Shown piece after piece: positions 8,555 to 17,206 of a DNA stretch of 64,000 nt. Positions within the stretch are counted from its first letter, which is position 1; each line of letters begins with the position of its first letter. The position numbers and the translations under genes were made by a program. The DNA is from Adhaeribacter aerolatus (GTDB lineage: Bacteria; Bacteroidota; Bacteroidia; Cytophagales; Hymenobacteraceae). A model generated the notes under the pieces. It worked only from the letters and a program-made list of their open reading frames with translations. It searched no databases and was not told the origin of the DNA. The stretch spans positions 124,001 through 188,000 of the forward strand of contig NZ_BJYS01000007.1 in assembly GCF_007991635.1 (NCBI RefSeq), read 5' to 3'.

Positions 8555-9022
8555 TTAAGATTTGGCGGTTGATTTGGCCGCCGTTTTGATGGCAGCCTTG
8601 ATGCGGAGGTAAGTAGCACAGCGGCAAATATTACCATTCATCGCCGTTTCAATTTCTGCATCCGTCGGGTTGGGATTGCTTTTTAACAAAGCCGAAGCAT
8701 TCATGATTTGCCCGGCCTGGCAGTAGCCGCACTGCGCCACATCGTGTTCCAGCCACGCTTGTTGAACCGGGTGGTAGCCTTTCTCAGAAAGCCCCTCGAT
8801 AGTAGTGATGGCCTGTTCGCCTACCGCCGATACGGGCAATTGGCAAGAGCGCATGGCTACCTCGCCCATGTGAATGGTGCAGGCGCCGCATTGGGCAATG
8901 CCGCAACCGTACTTGGTTCCGACCAGGTTCAGGTGGTCCCGTAGCACCCATAACATAGGAGTGGCCGGGTCAACATTTACCTGCTGAACTTTTCCGTTAA
9001 TTTTTAAGTTAAATGCTGCCAA
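8555..9022 (-). CDS. Molybdenum hydroxylase [2Fe-2S] subunit, isoquinoline 1-oxidoreductase alpha-like
   Basis: A 155-residue two-cluster iron-sulfur subunit. The N-terminal plant-type cluster ligands are in YGCGIAQCGACT and the following Cys of RSCQLP. The C-terminal cluster ligands are in CGYCQAGQI and ICRCATY. It passes electrons from the molybdenum site of the partner large subunit, ten bases downstream, to an unknown acceptor. There is no signal peptide, as expected if it is co-exported with its Tat-bearing partner. The gene is the first of the operon, behind about 295 bases of non-coding sequence. Confidence 0.94.
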   Translation of the reverse strand: MAAFNLKINGKVQQVNVDPATPMLWVLRDHLNLVGTKYGCGIAQCGACTIHMGEVAMRSCQLPVSAVGEQAITTIEGLSEKGYHPVQQAWLEHDVAQCGYCQAGQIMNASALLKSNPNPTDAEIETAMNGNICRCATYLRIKAAIKTAAKSTAKS

Positions 9023-9317
9023 GGCTTTATATTTTAAAGGTTTACAATAGTGGATTTTAAATTTACGGCTTGCTCAACTATAAAGAGTTAAGGAAATCAA
9101 ACGATTAATTAAGATATTCAAACTATAATCCAATTACCTTAGGTTATACGTTCCAAGTAGGCAAATCACTAATATTTACTTCCCTATCCTTTAACTTTAC
9201 TTAAGCTTTGACTGGCAATTAATTACCTCTTTTTTCAATGGTTCAAACACCATTCTTAAGCAGTTTAACGGCAATTAGTTTTTACATTTTCCAACTGCCA
9301 CCTTTCTACCAAAGCTT

Positions 9318-9803
9318 TTATTCCAGCTCAAAGGTGATTGTTACATTTCCCGCCCCCAGCGCTGCCGTTAGCCCGGTAATATCCGTAATCCGGCCCAGTT
9401 TGGTGTAGCTGTAAGACGTAGAAAATGATTTGTAAAAAAGCACCAAAGTTTTATTACCATAGAGCATTAAATCGCCGGTTTGAATGTTTCCCGGGTTAGC
9501 CGCGTTGGTCGGCAAACCATTAGCAAAATCAAAAAATTTCTCATTGCTATTCAGGTCGCGCATATTTATAGTTAAAGGCAACAAAGCTTTAAAAGCCGTG
9601 GCGGTGGGATTATCTAATAGGGTGGCGGAAAAGGTGCTGGGGCCGATTTTTATTTTCATTTTACTTCCGGTCGGGTTGGTGTTATCATTTCCATTTATAT
9701 TCTCCGTATCGGAGTTGTTGGGCGCAGAGGGTTCTTTTTTACAAGAAGCACAACTGGCCGAAATGAATAAAAGCGAAAAAATAATTACCAGGGTATGTTT
9801 CAT
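9318..9803 (-). CDS. Lipoprotein with cyclophilin-like fold domain
   Basis: I start this protein at the ATG at 9803, because MKHTLVIIFSLLFISASCASC is a clean lipoprotein signal (Cys at about 18 or 21) whereas the longer frame adds a ten-residue leader. A linker rich in Asn and Thr leads into a domain of about 110 residues (from MKIKIGPSTFSATL to the end). It matches the bacterial cyclophilin-like family, in which proteins such as this contain NPGNIQTGDLMLYG and LVLFYKSF. These proteins adopt the cyclophilin barrel but generally lack prolyl-isomerase residues, so function is unknown. It lies between the molybdenum hydroxylase genes and the lipoprotein cupin. Confidence 0.8.
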   Translation of the reverse strand: MKHTLVIIFSLLFISASCASCKKEPSAPNNSDTENINGNDNTNPTGSKMKIKIGPSTFSATLLDNPTATAFKALLPLTINMRDLNSNEKFFDFANGLPTNAANPGNIQTGDLMLYGNKTLVLFYKSFSTSYSYTKLGRITDITGLTAALGAGNVTITFELE

Positions 9804-9810
9804 AATAGTT

Positions 9811-9985
9811 AAATATTGGGCTGTGGTATACAATGTATGAGGGCATTAGGTAAGAGAGATTTGTAGCTTCAACAGGAATAAAACCTTTGTTCTATATGAT
9901 TTTGAGGCTTCTTAAACGCAAATTTTATATCTCGTTCTAATAATTGATACCCCATCATACATTGTATACCACCACCAAATATTGA
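9811..9985. repeat. Imperfect inverted-repeat element filling an intergenic gap (MITE candidate)
   Basis: Near-identical arms of about 33 bases occur in opposite orientation at 9811-9843 and about 9951-9985. They share a perfect 17-base core, TGGTATACAATGTATGA, and have a few mismatches on either side. Between them are about 105 AT-rich bases with no open frame. The element occupies the gap between the cyclophilin-like lipoprotein gene (starts at 9803) and the cupin gene (ends at 9997). It could be a non-autonomous transposon or a long hairpin in the transcript. Confidence 0.6.
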
Positions 9986-9996
9986 TTACCTGCACC

Positions 9997-10482
9997 TTAA
10001 TTAGCCTTACTGTATTCTTCATCCGAAACCGGGTGCAACCATTTCACAATGCCCTTCTCCGTATTAGAGATAATGTACATTTGTTGTAAGCCGGTATCGG
10101 GGCTGGCGCCGTGCCAATGCATCACATTCGGCGGGCATTTTACCACATCACCTTTTTTAATCGTTTGCCGGGGCTGGCCTTTTATCTGGTGATAGCCTAC
10201 GCCATCGGTAATAACTAGTATTTGCCCGGCCGGATGAATATGCCAGTTGCTCCGGGCACCCGGCTCAAAATAAACGTTGCCTACCAGGGTATTATAAGTA
10301 GTGTCATTTGGAACCATGCTATAGGCCCAGGCCTTGCCCGTAAAATTTTCCGCTGGGCCTAATTCCCCTTTCGGGAAAATGGCATTTAAATCAGAAGAGG
10401 CAACTTGTTGTTTTTCCTGGGTATCACAACTGATGCTGAACAAGGTAACTAAAGCAAAAACGGCTATTAAGGAATATTTCAT
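9997..10482 (-). CDS. Cupin-domain lipoprotein
   Basis: A 161-residue cupin with a lipoprotein signal: MKYSLIAVFALVTLFSISC, Cys19. Cupin motif 1 (FEPGARSNWHIHPAGQIL) supplies two His and motif 2 (GDVVKCPPNVMHWHGAS) supplies another. It is the exported paralogue of the cytoplasmic cupin at 5130-5531, with the same HWHGA and VSDEEY marks. It precedes by 35 bases the end of the hydrolase gene transcribed before it and likely shares that transcript. The likely location is the periplasmic face of a membrane; the substrate is unknown. Confidence 0.85.
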   Translation of the reverse strand: MKYSLIAVFALVTLFSISCDTQEKQQVASSDLNAIFPKGELGPAENFTGKAWAYSMVPNDTTYNTLVGNVYFEPGARSNWHIHPAGQILVITDGVGYHQIKGQPRQTIKKGDVVKCPPNVMHWHGASPDTGLQQMYIISNTEKGIVKWLHPVSDEEYSKAN

Positions 10483-10517
10483 CAGGCTATATTTTAGGAA
10501 ATGAATAATAAATTTAC

Positions 10518-11627
10518 TTACCGAACCACTGCTGCTTTCGCCGTTTCAGTTGCTTTAACCGGTTTCAGGTTTTCGTTGAAGAAGGCAGATAATTTATCAA
10601 ACGGAATCATATCAGTTTGGTCGTATAAATCAACGTGGCTGGCATTTGGAATAATTACCAACTCTTTGGGTTCGGCGGCTGCTTGGTAAGCATCTTCTGA
10701 AAAATAACGGGAATGCGCCTTTTCGCCAGCAATTAATAGAACCGGACGGGGAGATATTTCTTTGATATAAGTCAGCAGCGGCATATTCATGAACGACAGC
10801 GGCATAGTAGCTGTCCAAGCGCCATTTGAATTAACCGAGTTGGGATGAAAACCGCGCGGCGTTTTGTAATAATTGAAATAATCCACTACAAATTGGGGTT
10901 CGTTGCCTTGCAGTTTTTCCGGTAAATTATTGGTAGACGGGGCCGGTGTGCCCTTCTGGGCATCGGCCCAACGTTGCTGGCTCATTTGTTCCAGTGTTTT
11001 GGTGCGTTCTTCTAAAGTCAGCTTGTCAAAATAGCCTTTTGCATTTACCCGCGACATATCATACATGCTGGTGGTAGCAACGGCTTTCACGCGTTTGTCC
11101 ACGGCCACCGCGTTCAGCGCCATGCCCGCGTAGCCACAAATACCAATAATACCGATGCGGTTCCGGTCAACAGAAGGATGCAGACCTAAAAAGTCTACGG
11201 CAGCACTGAAATCTTCGGTATTGATGTCCGGCGAAGCCACATTACGAGGCTCACCACCGCTCTCACCGGTATATGATGGGTCGAACGCAAGCGTAGCAAA
11301 ACCACGTTCGGCCATGGTTTGGGCATATAATCCCGATGATTGTTCTTTTACCGCCCCAAACGGACCGCTAATCGCCAGCGCCGCTAACGATTGGGAGCCC
11401 CGGTTTTTAGGCAGGTATAAATCGGCGGCAATAGTAATGCCATAACGGTTTTTAAAAGTTACTTCCTGGCGGGTAACTTTATCGCTCAATTTAAAAGTAT
11501 AATAGTCTGATTTCCCAGTCTCTTGCACAGCTTTTGTTCTTTCTAATTTTACTTTTGGTTTTGTTTGGGCAAAAGCCTGTCCCAAAATCATCAGGGATGT
11601 AAAGGCTAAAAGGGTTATTTTTTTCAT
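10518..11627 (-). CDS. Exported alpha/beta-hydrolase with Cys in the nucleophile elbow
   Basis: A 369-residue alpha/beta-hydrolase with an N-terminal signal peptide (MKKITLLAFTSLMILGQAFA). The nucleophile elbow reads IGICGYAGMALN, so Cys replaces the usual Ser, as in dienelactone hydrolase and the YcjY-like group. A C-terminal His is in NASHVDLYD, and an Asp probably lies before it. Length and motifs match the family of uncharacterised DLH-like hydrolases. It may cleave a cyclic ester or lactone outside the cytoplasm. It is between the acetyltransferase gene upstream and the cupin gene downstream, with gaps of 50 and 35 bases, so these three genes probably form one operon. Confidence 0.87.
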   Translation of the reverse strand: MKKITLLAFTSLMILGQAFAQTKPKVKLERTKAVQETGKSDYYTFKLSDKVTRQEVTFKNRYGITIAADLYLPKNRGSQSLAALAISGPFGAVKEQSSGLYAQTMAERGFATLAFDPSYTGESGGEPRNVASPDINTEDFSAAVDFLGLHPSVDRNRIGIIGICGYAGMALNAVAVDKRVKAVATTSMYDMSRVNAKGYFDKLTLEERTKTLEQMSQQRWADAQKGTPAPSTNNLPEKLQGNEPQFVVDYFNYYKTPRGFHPNSVNSNGAWTATMPLSFMNMPLLTYIKEISPRPVLLIAGEKAHSRYFSEDAYQAAAEPKELVIIPNASHVDLYDQTDMIPFDKLSAFFNENLKPVKATETAKAAVVR

Positions 11628-11677
11628 GTTATTTAAAGTTTAATTTGTCCGACCAGCAAGGGTCGAACGGAATGTAA

Positions 11678-12247
11678 TTAATCGATTGTTTTAATAAATT
11701 TGGCAGGTACTCCGCCTACAATGGTATTATCCGGAACATCCTTAGAAACCACCGCGCCGGCGGCTACTACAGAATTTTCGCCGATGGTTACTCCTGGTAA
11801 AATGGTAGCGTTGGCACCTATCCAGGCATTCTTTTTAATATGGATTTTACCTGCCGTAAGTGTTTGCCTTTCGTTTGGTGAAACTGGATGACCTTCGGAC
11901 AACAGGCTTACTTTGGGCGCCAGCATAACATTATCTTCAATAGTGATTCCTCCCAGGTCTAAAAAAGTACAATCAAAATTGATAAATACATTTTTCCCGA
12001 TTTTAGTATTCTTACCATAATTGATTTGAAAGGGTGGGAAAAGGGCAGTAGTCGCATCCACTTCCGAAGCAATTATTTGGCCCAAAAGCTTTCTGATTTC
12101 ATTTGCATCAGGTTCATTGTTTAATCTAATGAGCAACTTTCTGGTCTCGTTGCAAGCATCTATGATGAGGAAATATTCCGAATCATTAAATGGAACAGCT
12201 TCGCCATTTAATAGCCTTTGAAAAATTACGGGGACTTGCGTTTTCAT
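11678..12247 (-). CDS. Hexapeptide-repeat sugar O-acetyltransferase (Maa/LacA/NodL type)
   Basis: A left-handed beta-helix acetyltransferase of 189 residues. Residues about 1-60 form the helical Maa-type leader; hexapeptide turns begin near INYGKNTKIGKNVFINFDCTF and continue to the end. The catalytic His is in SEGHPVS (near residue 118), and the C-terminal segment VVAAGAVVSKDV is typical. It should transfer acetyl from acetyl-CoA to a sugar hydroxyl in the cytoplasm. The gene is divergent from the AraC-family regulator, across 116 bases, which probably controls it. The acceptor sugar cannot be read from sequence. Confidence 0.92.
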   Translation of the reverse strand: MKTQVPVIFQRLLNGEAVPFNDSEYFLIIDACNETRKLLIRLNNEPDANEIRKLLGQIIASEVDATTALFPPFQINYGKNTKIGKNVFINFDCTFLDLGGITIEDNVMLAPKVSLLSEGHPVSPNERQTLTAGKIHIKKNAWIGANATILPGVTIGENSVVAAGAVVSKDVPDNTIVGGVPAKFIKTID

Positions 12248-12269
12248 ATTGCTTTAACGTTCAGGATTG

Positions 12270-12277
12270 CAAATTTA
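12270..12277 (-). promoter_or_regulatory. Possible -7 promoter element for the acetyltransferase operon
   Basis: On the minus strand this reads TAAATTTG, an exact match to the Bacteroidota -7 consensus TAnnTTTG, 23 bases before the acetyltransferase start codon. No TTG at the expected 17-23 base spacing is present, so an activator such as the divergent AraC protein may be needed. Confidence 0.35.
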
Positions 12278-12363
12278 TTCATTCAAAAGACGCTATTTGT
12301 AACACTATTTACGCATATAATGTCAAATTTTTCTTATTATTGCTATTATAGAAATTCATAGGA

Positions 12364-13194
12364 ATGGAAAAAGTAAAAGAGGTAAGCATTATTTTGCTCC
12401 AGGCACATAGGCTGGTGGCGTTACCGGAAGATTTCCTGAAACGGTATCATACCCATATCTACTGCCATAGAGGAAGTCTTAGCTTTCTTTTTAATGACCG
12501 GTCCTATACCTGTAGCCCCGGCGAATTTGTGTTTTGGTTTGCCGACAGCAAGTTGGCCAATCTCACTTTTTCAAAGAATATTAAAGCAACGGTTTTATTG
12601 GTGGAAAAAGATTTCCTATTCGCTAATATTCCAGACCAGAGCTGGAGTATAGATGTGGTATTGCACTCCAAGGAAAACCCGATTTTGCATTTGAACGATA
12701 AAACTTACAAGCAAAAAGTGTTATCAAATTTTCAACTCCTGTTCGATAAATTTTCAGAAACAAGTCACCGATTTTATTCTGAGGTATTGAAGCTGCAGAT
12801 GCAGTTGTTCATTTTGGAAATGTGGCACACGTTTGCGAATGAATATGAACACCGGAAACGAACCTTAGAAAGCGGATCTCTATATGAGCGCTTTATGCAA
12901 TTGCTACAAGAACATTGTATGAAAGAACGCGAAGTACAATTTTACGCCAATCGGCTCCATATTACCGCTAAGTATTTGAATTATATATGTAAACAAAATA
13001 CAGATATTACTGCTTCAGAATGGATTCAACGCTATGCCAGAGAAAGGATTATACTTTTATTGCAAAATAAAAAACTGAATATTTCTGAGATTGCCGATGA
13101 AATGAATTTTTCAAGTCGCTCCTTTTTCACCAGGTATGTGCGGAAGGTTCTTGGCGTTTCGCCCAAAGAATATCGACAGCGGATGGGAGATTGA
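12364..13194 (+). CDS. AraC-family transcriptional regulator
   Basis: A 276-residue regulator. The N-terminal half is a cupin-like sensing domain (CHRGSLSFLFNDRSYTCSPGEFVFW). The C-terminal AraC domain, about residues 170-275, has two helix-turn-helix units. The second is recognised by LNISEIADEMNFSSRSFFTRYVRKVLGVSPKEYR. It is the only regulator transcribed divergently from the acetyltransferase-hydrolase-cupin operon and is the likely activator of it. The ligand is unknown. A clear terminator follows the gene. Confidence 0.92.
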   Translation: MEKVKEVSIILLQAHRLVALPEDFLKRYHTHIYCHRGSLSFLFNDRSYTCSPGEFVFWFADSKLANLTFSKNIKATVLLVEKDFLFANIPDQSWSIDVVLHSKENPILHLNDKTYKQKVLSNFQLLFDKFSETSHRFYSEVLKLQMQLFILEMWHTFANEYEHRKRTLESGSLYERFMQLLQEHCMKEREVQFYANRLHITAKYLNYICKQNTDITASEWIQRYARERIILLLQNKKLNISEIADEMNFSSRSFFTRYVRKVLGVSPKEYRQRMGD

Positions 13195-13536
13195 TAAAGG
13201 ATATAATGTATTGAAGGACTAATACTTTGAAGGTTGGTCCTTTTTTAAGAAAGTGGTTTAGAAAGATAAAAGTGCCTATTAAAAATAAACTGTTTTAGAA
13301 AGTATTTAAGGCGAATAAAATCTGCTGATGATACCAAATATTGGCAGTACCTAAATAAAAGCTAAACAGCAGGTAAAAAAAACGGCGTAAGTTCTGGATA
13401 TTCGGGTTACGCCAGCCAATAATTGGCATATATGCAAGTACTTAAAGCGCGGCGCTAATGCTGCGCAGAGAAAAGAAATATTGTATAGGCTTTAGCAGCC
13501 AAACAGAAAACGGCAATAAGCAGTAAGAAGAACTAT
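13195..13536. other. Intergenic, terminator plus unassigned palindromes
   Basis: About 340 bases between the AraC gene and xth. The first part holds the AraC terminator. The rest contains a small hairpin, GGCGTAA / TTACGCC near 13384-13413, and the palindrome CCAATAATTGG near 13416. No open frame of note is present. The xth promoter should be here but has no clear match to the consensus. Confidence 0.5.
13214..13246 (+). terminator. Rho-independent terminator of the AraC gene
   Basis: AAGGACTAA (13214-13222) pairs with TTGGTCCTT (13234-13242), allowing one G-U pair, and is followed directly by a run of T. It starts about 20 bases after the stop codon of the AraC-family gene. Confidence 0.75.
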
Positions 13537-14310
13537 ATGAAAATTGCTACTTATAATGTGAATGGAATTAATGCCCGGCTGCCGGTACTGTTGCGCTGGT
13601 TAACGGAAACAACCCCAGATGTGGTTTGCCTGCAGGAGTTAAAAGCCCCAACAGAGAAATTTCCGTTAAATGCTATACAAGAAGTGGGGTATCAGGCAAT
13701 CTGGCACGGACAAAAGAGCTGGAATGGGGTAGCTATTTTATCGCGGAACGAACAGCCAACGGAAATCCGACGCGGGCTTTCGGGCGATCCGGATGATACC
13801 CAAAGCCGGTACATCGAAGCAAAGGTAAATGGCATCCTGGTTGGTTGCCTTTATTTGCCCAACGGTAATCCTGCTCCTGGCCCCAAATTAGATTATAAAA
13901 TGAGCTGGTTTACCAGACTTCAAGCTCATGCGGCAACCTTACTGGATTCTGATGTTCCTGTTGTATTAGCAGGTGATTATAATGTTATCCCCACTGAACT
14001 AGATGCATATAGGCCCGAAAGGTGGTTAGAAGATGCTTTGTTTCTGCCGGAGGTGCGCCAGGCTTACCAATCCCTGCTAGCCCAGGGATGGACAGATGCT
14101 TTACGCCAGGTACACGAAAAAGAAGCAATTTATACCTTCTGGGATTACTTCCGGGGTGCTTTTACCCGCAATGCCGGTTTACGGATCGACTATTTACTAC
14201 TTAGCCCACACCTGAAACCCAGGCTTGTTTCGGCTGGGGTAGACAAGGAAGTGCGGGGTTGGGAGAAGTCAAGCGATCATGCTCCGGTCTGGGTAGAATT
14301 GACGGATTAA
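13537..14310 (+). CDS. xth: Exodeoxyribonuclease III (AP endonuclease)
   Basis: A 257-residue member of the exonuclease III / endonuclease-exonuclease-phosphatase superfamily, the usual length. Family signatures are visible in order: TYNVNGINARL at the N-terminus, the metal-binding Glu in VCLQELKAP, the AGDYNVIPTELD motif, LRIDYLLLSP and the C-terminal SSDHAPVW containing the catalytic His. It cuts DNA at abasic sites and removes 3' blocking groups in base excision repair. It is one of the few plus-strand genes here and is convergent with the sugar dehydrogenase region, 73 bases away. No operon partner is seen. Confidence 0.95.
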   Translation: MKIATYNVNGINARLPVLLRWLTETTPDVVCLQELKAPTEKFPLNAIQEVGYQAIWHGQKSWNGVAILSRNEQPTEIRRGLSGDPDDTQSRYIEAKVNGILVGCLYLPNGNPAPGPKLDYKMSWFTRLQAHAATLLDSDVPVVLAGDYNVIPTELDAYRPERWLEDALFLPEVRQAYQSLLAQGWTDALRQVHEKEAIYTFWDYFRGAFTRNAGLRIDYLLLSPHLKPRLVSAGVDKEVRGWEKSSDHAPVWVELTD

Positions 14311-14383
14311 TAAAGATAATCTGACTCATTTTACCTGCCTGCTAACAAAATAAATCTAAATTATCAATTGTAACATTACCAGA

Positions 14384-17146
14384 TTACTGGTTTCTGGCAA
14401 GCGAAAATTCCAGCCAATCCAGGTTCACAATATTTTTAACGTGCTGCGGATTTTGCAAAACAAGGTAAATATTCTTTTTACCGGTAGTTGGTTTTATGTT
14501 ACAAACTGCCAACTGCCATTTTTCCATATTTCCGGTTTCGGGCAGTGCGGTGCTGCCGATAATTTCGCCGGTTGGTGAATCCAGTCGAACCTCGGCTGTA
14601 GAACCCGGCAAAACACCAGCGTAACGAAGGCTTACTTTTCCAACACCGGTTAAATCAAGGTCTTTAAACAGCACATTGGCCCCACTCGCGGTTTCGCCCA
14701 AATACCGCTTATCGCCATCTTCCAGGCGGCCAATAACCTTTAATTTTTTTATTAAAGTATGATCTTCGGCCTGCACCCGGGGCGAACGCCAAACGTGCCA
14801 TGCAGTGGCACTTAAAGGCTTCACCTCGGCTCCGCTCCTATCGGTATAAGTAGCCATTAACCGGAATATACCAGCTGTATTATTCGTAGCTGGCAGTTTA
14901 AAAGATAAAAATCCTTCGGGGGCTAATGGCAGCGGAGCGGCTTTTTGTTCAGCAAAGGTAAAAATATACTTTACCATTTCGGAAGCGGCCTGGACAGACA
15001 AACCCGGATGACTCACCATGACAAAATTACGGTTCCAGACACCGCCCCCACCTTTGATAATTTTAGCGGCCAGCCGGTCTAGGGCAGTCGCATCGCTTTT
15101 GTACCGCAGCGCAATTTCCTGATAACTCGGACCGATAGATTTTTTATCCGGAGCATGGCAGCCTTTGCAATCGCTCTGCGCCATTAATATTTTTCCCGGA
15201 TGATTTCCCAATTCCGCCCCGGCAGTCGTTTCTTTATGCTGCGCTGTCAGAAAAGGGGATAAATTATCGCCGCTGGTTGAATATTCCAGGAAAACCGGCA
15301 CCTGAGCTGCGTTTATGCTTTTATTTTGGGTGCTGCCATCTTCGGCATCCTTCACAAATACTTTATATTTTAATTTCTGATTGGGCCAGTAAAAAGAAGA
15401 ATTCCCAAACAACTCAATCGCAATTTCGGGCTGCGTGTTTCTGGCAATAATTTCTATTTCCTCTTCAGATTTTTGCCCTTGCGTATCTGTTACGGTTAAC
15501 TTAGCTCTATAAATACCAGGTTTTTCGTAAGTATAGATGGGGTTAGCTTCGGTAGCGTTAACCTGGTCAGAATTCATAAACCGCCATTCGTATTTTACCG
15601 CATCGCCTTCCAAATCCATCGTACCTTTACTGGAAAATGCTACTTCTAAAGGAACCCTGCCGGTAAGGGCCGAGGCACTCATTTTAACTACTGGCGGACG
15701 GTTTCCTTTGATATAAGTAATTCGTACCAGCTTGGCATCGGCATTCTCGCTGTACCAGCCATCGCCGTATTCCAGCACGTACAAAGTGCCATCCGGTCCA
15801 AATTCCATATCCATTGGCGAAGAAAACCCATTGTTGGGCATAAAATCTTCTATTGATTTTAAATTACCTTGTTCATCAAGTTTAACGGCTTTCACCCAAT
15901 CCCGCATCCAGTCGTGAATAAATAAAGTGTTGTCGTAATAAGCCGGAAACTGATAAGGCGAATTGCTATTGGGGTTGAACCGGAAAACTGGTCCAGCCAT
16001 AGCCGAACGCCCGCCGGTACCTAATGACGGAAATCGGGGATTAACGGGGCCACTATACCAAATCATGGCCGGCTGAGCCGGCGGTAATACCTGGATACCG
16101 GTATTGTAGGGCGATTTATTTACCGGCTTTTCCGGATTAAAATAGGCACCTATAGTTCCGGTGGCAAAATCATATTTTGGGTAAGCTTTGTTATCGCCTA
16201 CAAAATAAGGCCAGCCAAAGTTACCCGCTTTTTTTGCTACATTTATTTCATCAAATGCTTCCGGGCCGCGGGCACTGGGAGCATTAGCATCCGGACCAAC
16301 ATCGCCAAAATATAAATATCCGGTTTTCTTATCGATAGATAACCGGATGGGATTACGGCCACCCATTACGTATATTTCGGGGCGGGTTTTAGGCATCCCT
16401 TTCGGGAATAAATTACCTTCCGGTATCGTATAGGTACCATCTAACGCTATCCGGATGCGCAGCACTTTACCCCGTAAATCGTTGCTGTTACCAGCTGTTC
16501 CCTGCGAATCAAAAGCCGACCGGCCGGGACGTTCATCCAGCGGCGAATAGCCATCCTGTTCTTTAGGACTAACATTATCGCCGGTGCCAATATATAGATT
16601 CCGGTCGGGGCCAAAAGCCAAACCACCACCCGAATGGCAACACTCCTGGCGCTGCGTGGGTATAGTTAAAATAACTTTCTCTGAAGTGAGCTTTTTAGCT
16701 GTTTCGTCAAAAGTAAATCGGGTTAATTTTTGTTCTGCAACCGTACCCGCCGGTGAATAATAAAGGTAAACAAATTTATTTGTGGCAAAATCTGGGTCTA
16801 AGGCAATGCCTAGCAAACCATCGTTATTCCCATAAAAAGCTTCTACCTGTCCTGCTTTTACCGGTTTATTACTGCTCGCATCAAAATAAAAAATATAACC
16901 TTTCCGCTCAATCCAGAAAGCATTACCGGCAGGTGTTATGGCTAATTCCATTGGTTCGCGCAACCCCTCGGCCAGAACGGTTTTTACAAACCGATTTTCT
17001 TCGGGGCGTTGCGCCGGCGCAACCGGCTGTTCTACTACCTGGTTAATTGAATCGGTACTAGTGGCTTTATTACTTTGTACACAAGCGGTAATTCCGGCCA
17101 TCAGTAAAAAAAAGGTTAGCCAATAGGTTTGATGGACTAATTTCAT
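14384..17146 (-). CDS. PQQ-type sugar dehydrogenase-PKD-cytochrome c-CBM lipoprotein
   Basis: A 920-residue mosaic. Residues 1-22 are a lipoprotein signal (LMAGITAC, Cys22). Residues about 50-480 form a glucose/sorbosone dehydrogenase beta-propeller. Its catalytic His is in CCHSGG (His171), and the propeller reads GNFGWPYFVG and EYGDGWYS. A PKD domain follows at about 483-568. A cytochrome c domain has the heme motif CKGCH at 660-664. A carbohydrate-binding module of the CBM6/35 type closes the protein at about 790-916. It would oxidise a sugar at the outer surface or periplasmic face and hand electrons to its own heme. It lies 60 bases downstream of the GH2 gene and is the last gene of this run. 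The substrate is unknown. Confidence 0.9.
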   Translation of the reverse strand: MKLVHQTYWLTFFLLMAGITACVQSNKATSTDSINQVVEQPVAPAQRPEENRFVKTVLAEGLREPMELAITPAGNAFWIERKGYIFYFDASSNKPVKAGQVEAFYGNNDGLLGIALDPDFATNKFVYLYYSPAGTVAEQKLTRFTFDETAKKLTSEKVILTIPTQRQECCHSGGGLAFGPDRNLYIGTGDNVSPKEQDGYSPLDERPGRSAFDSQGTAGNSNDLRGKVLRIRIALDGTYTIPEGNLFPKGMPKTRPEIYVMGGRNPIRLSIDKKTGYLYFGDVGPDANAPSARGPEAFDEINVAKKAGNFGWPYFVGDNKAYPKYDFATGTIGAYFNPEKPVNKSPYNTGIQVLPPAQPAMIWYSGPVNPRFPSLGTGGRSAMAGPVFRFNPNSNSPYQFPAYYDNTLFIHDWMRDWVKAVKLDEQGNLKSIEDFMPNNGFSSPMDMEFGPDGTLYVLEYGDGWYSENADAKLVRITYIKGNRPPVVKMSASALTGRVPLEVAFSSKGTMDLEGDAVKYEWRFMNSDQVNATEANPIYTYEKPGIYRAKLTVTDTQGQKSEEEIEIIARNTQPEIAIELFGNSSFYWPNQKLKYKVFVKDAEDGSTQNKSINAAQVPVFLEYSTSGDNLSPFLTAQHKETTAGAELGNHPGKILMAQSDCKGCHAPDKKSIGPSYQEIALRYKSDATALDRLAAKIIKGGGGVWNRNFVMVSHPGLSVQAASEMVKYIFTFAEQKAAPLPLAPEGFLSFKLPATNNTAGIFRLMATYTDRSGAEVKPLSATAWHVWRSPRVQAEDHTLIKKLKVIGRLEDGDKRYLGETASGANVLFKDLDLTGVGKVSLRYAGVLPGSTAEVRLDSPTGEIIGSTALPETGNMEKWQLAVCNIKPTTGKKNIYLVLQNPQHVKNIVNLDWLEFSLARNQ

Positions 17147-17206
17147 TTGGGCAAATATTTTAAAGGCGTATTATAAGGAGAAAAATGCTAATTATCCGGT
17201 TTAAAT

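Noticed and set aside
8544-8637. Longer N-terminus for the molybdenum hydroxylase large subunit
   Set aside because: The extra 31 residues overlap the small-subunit gene, are Pro- and Arg-rich and would bury the Tat signal; the ATG at 8544 fits better.
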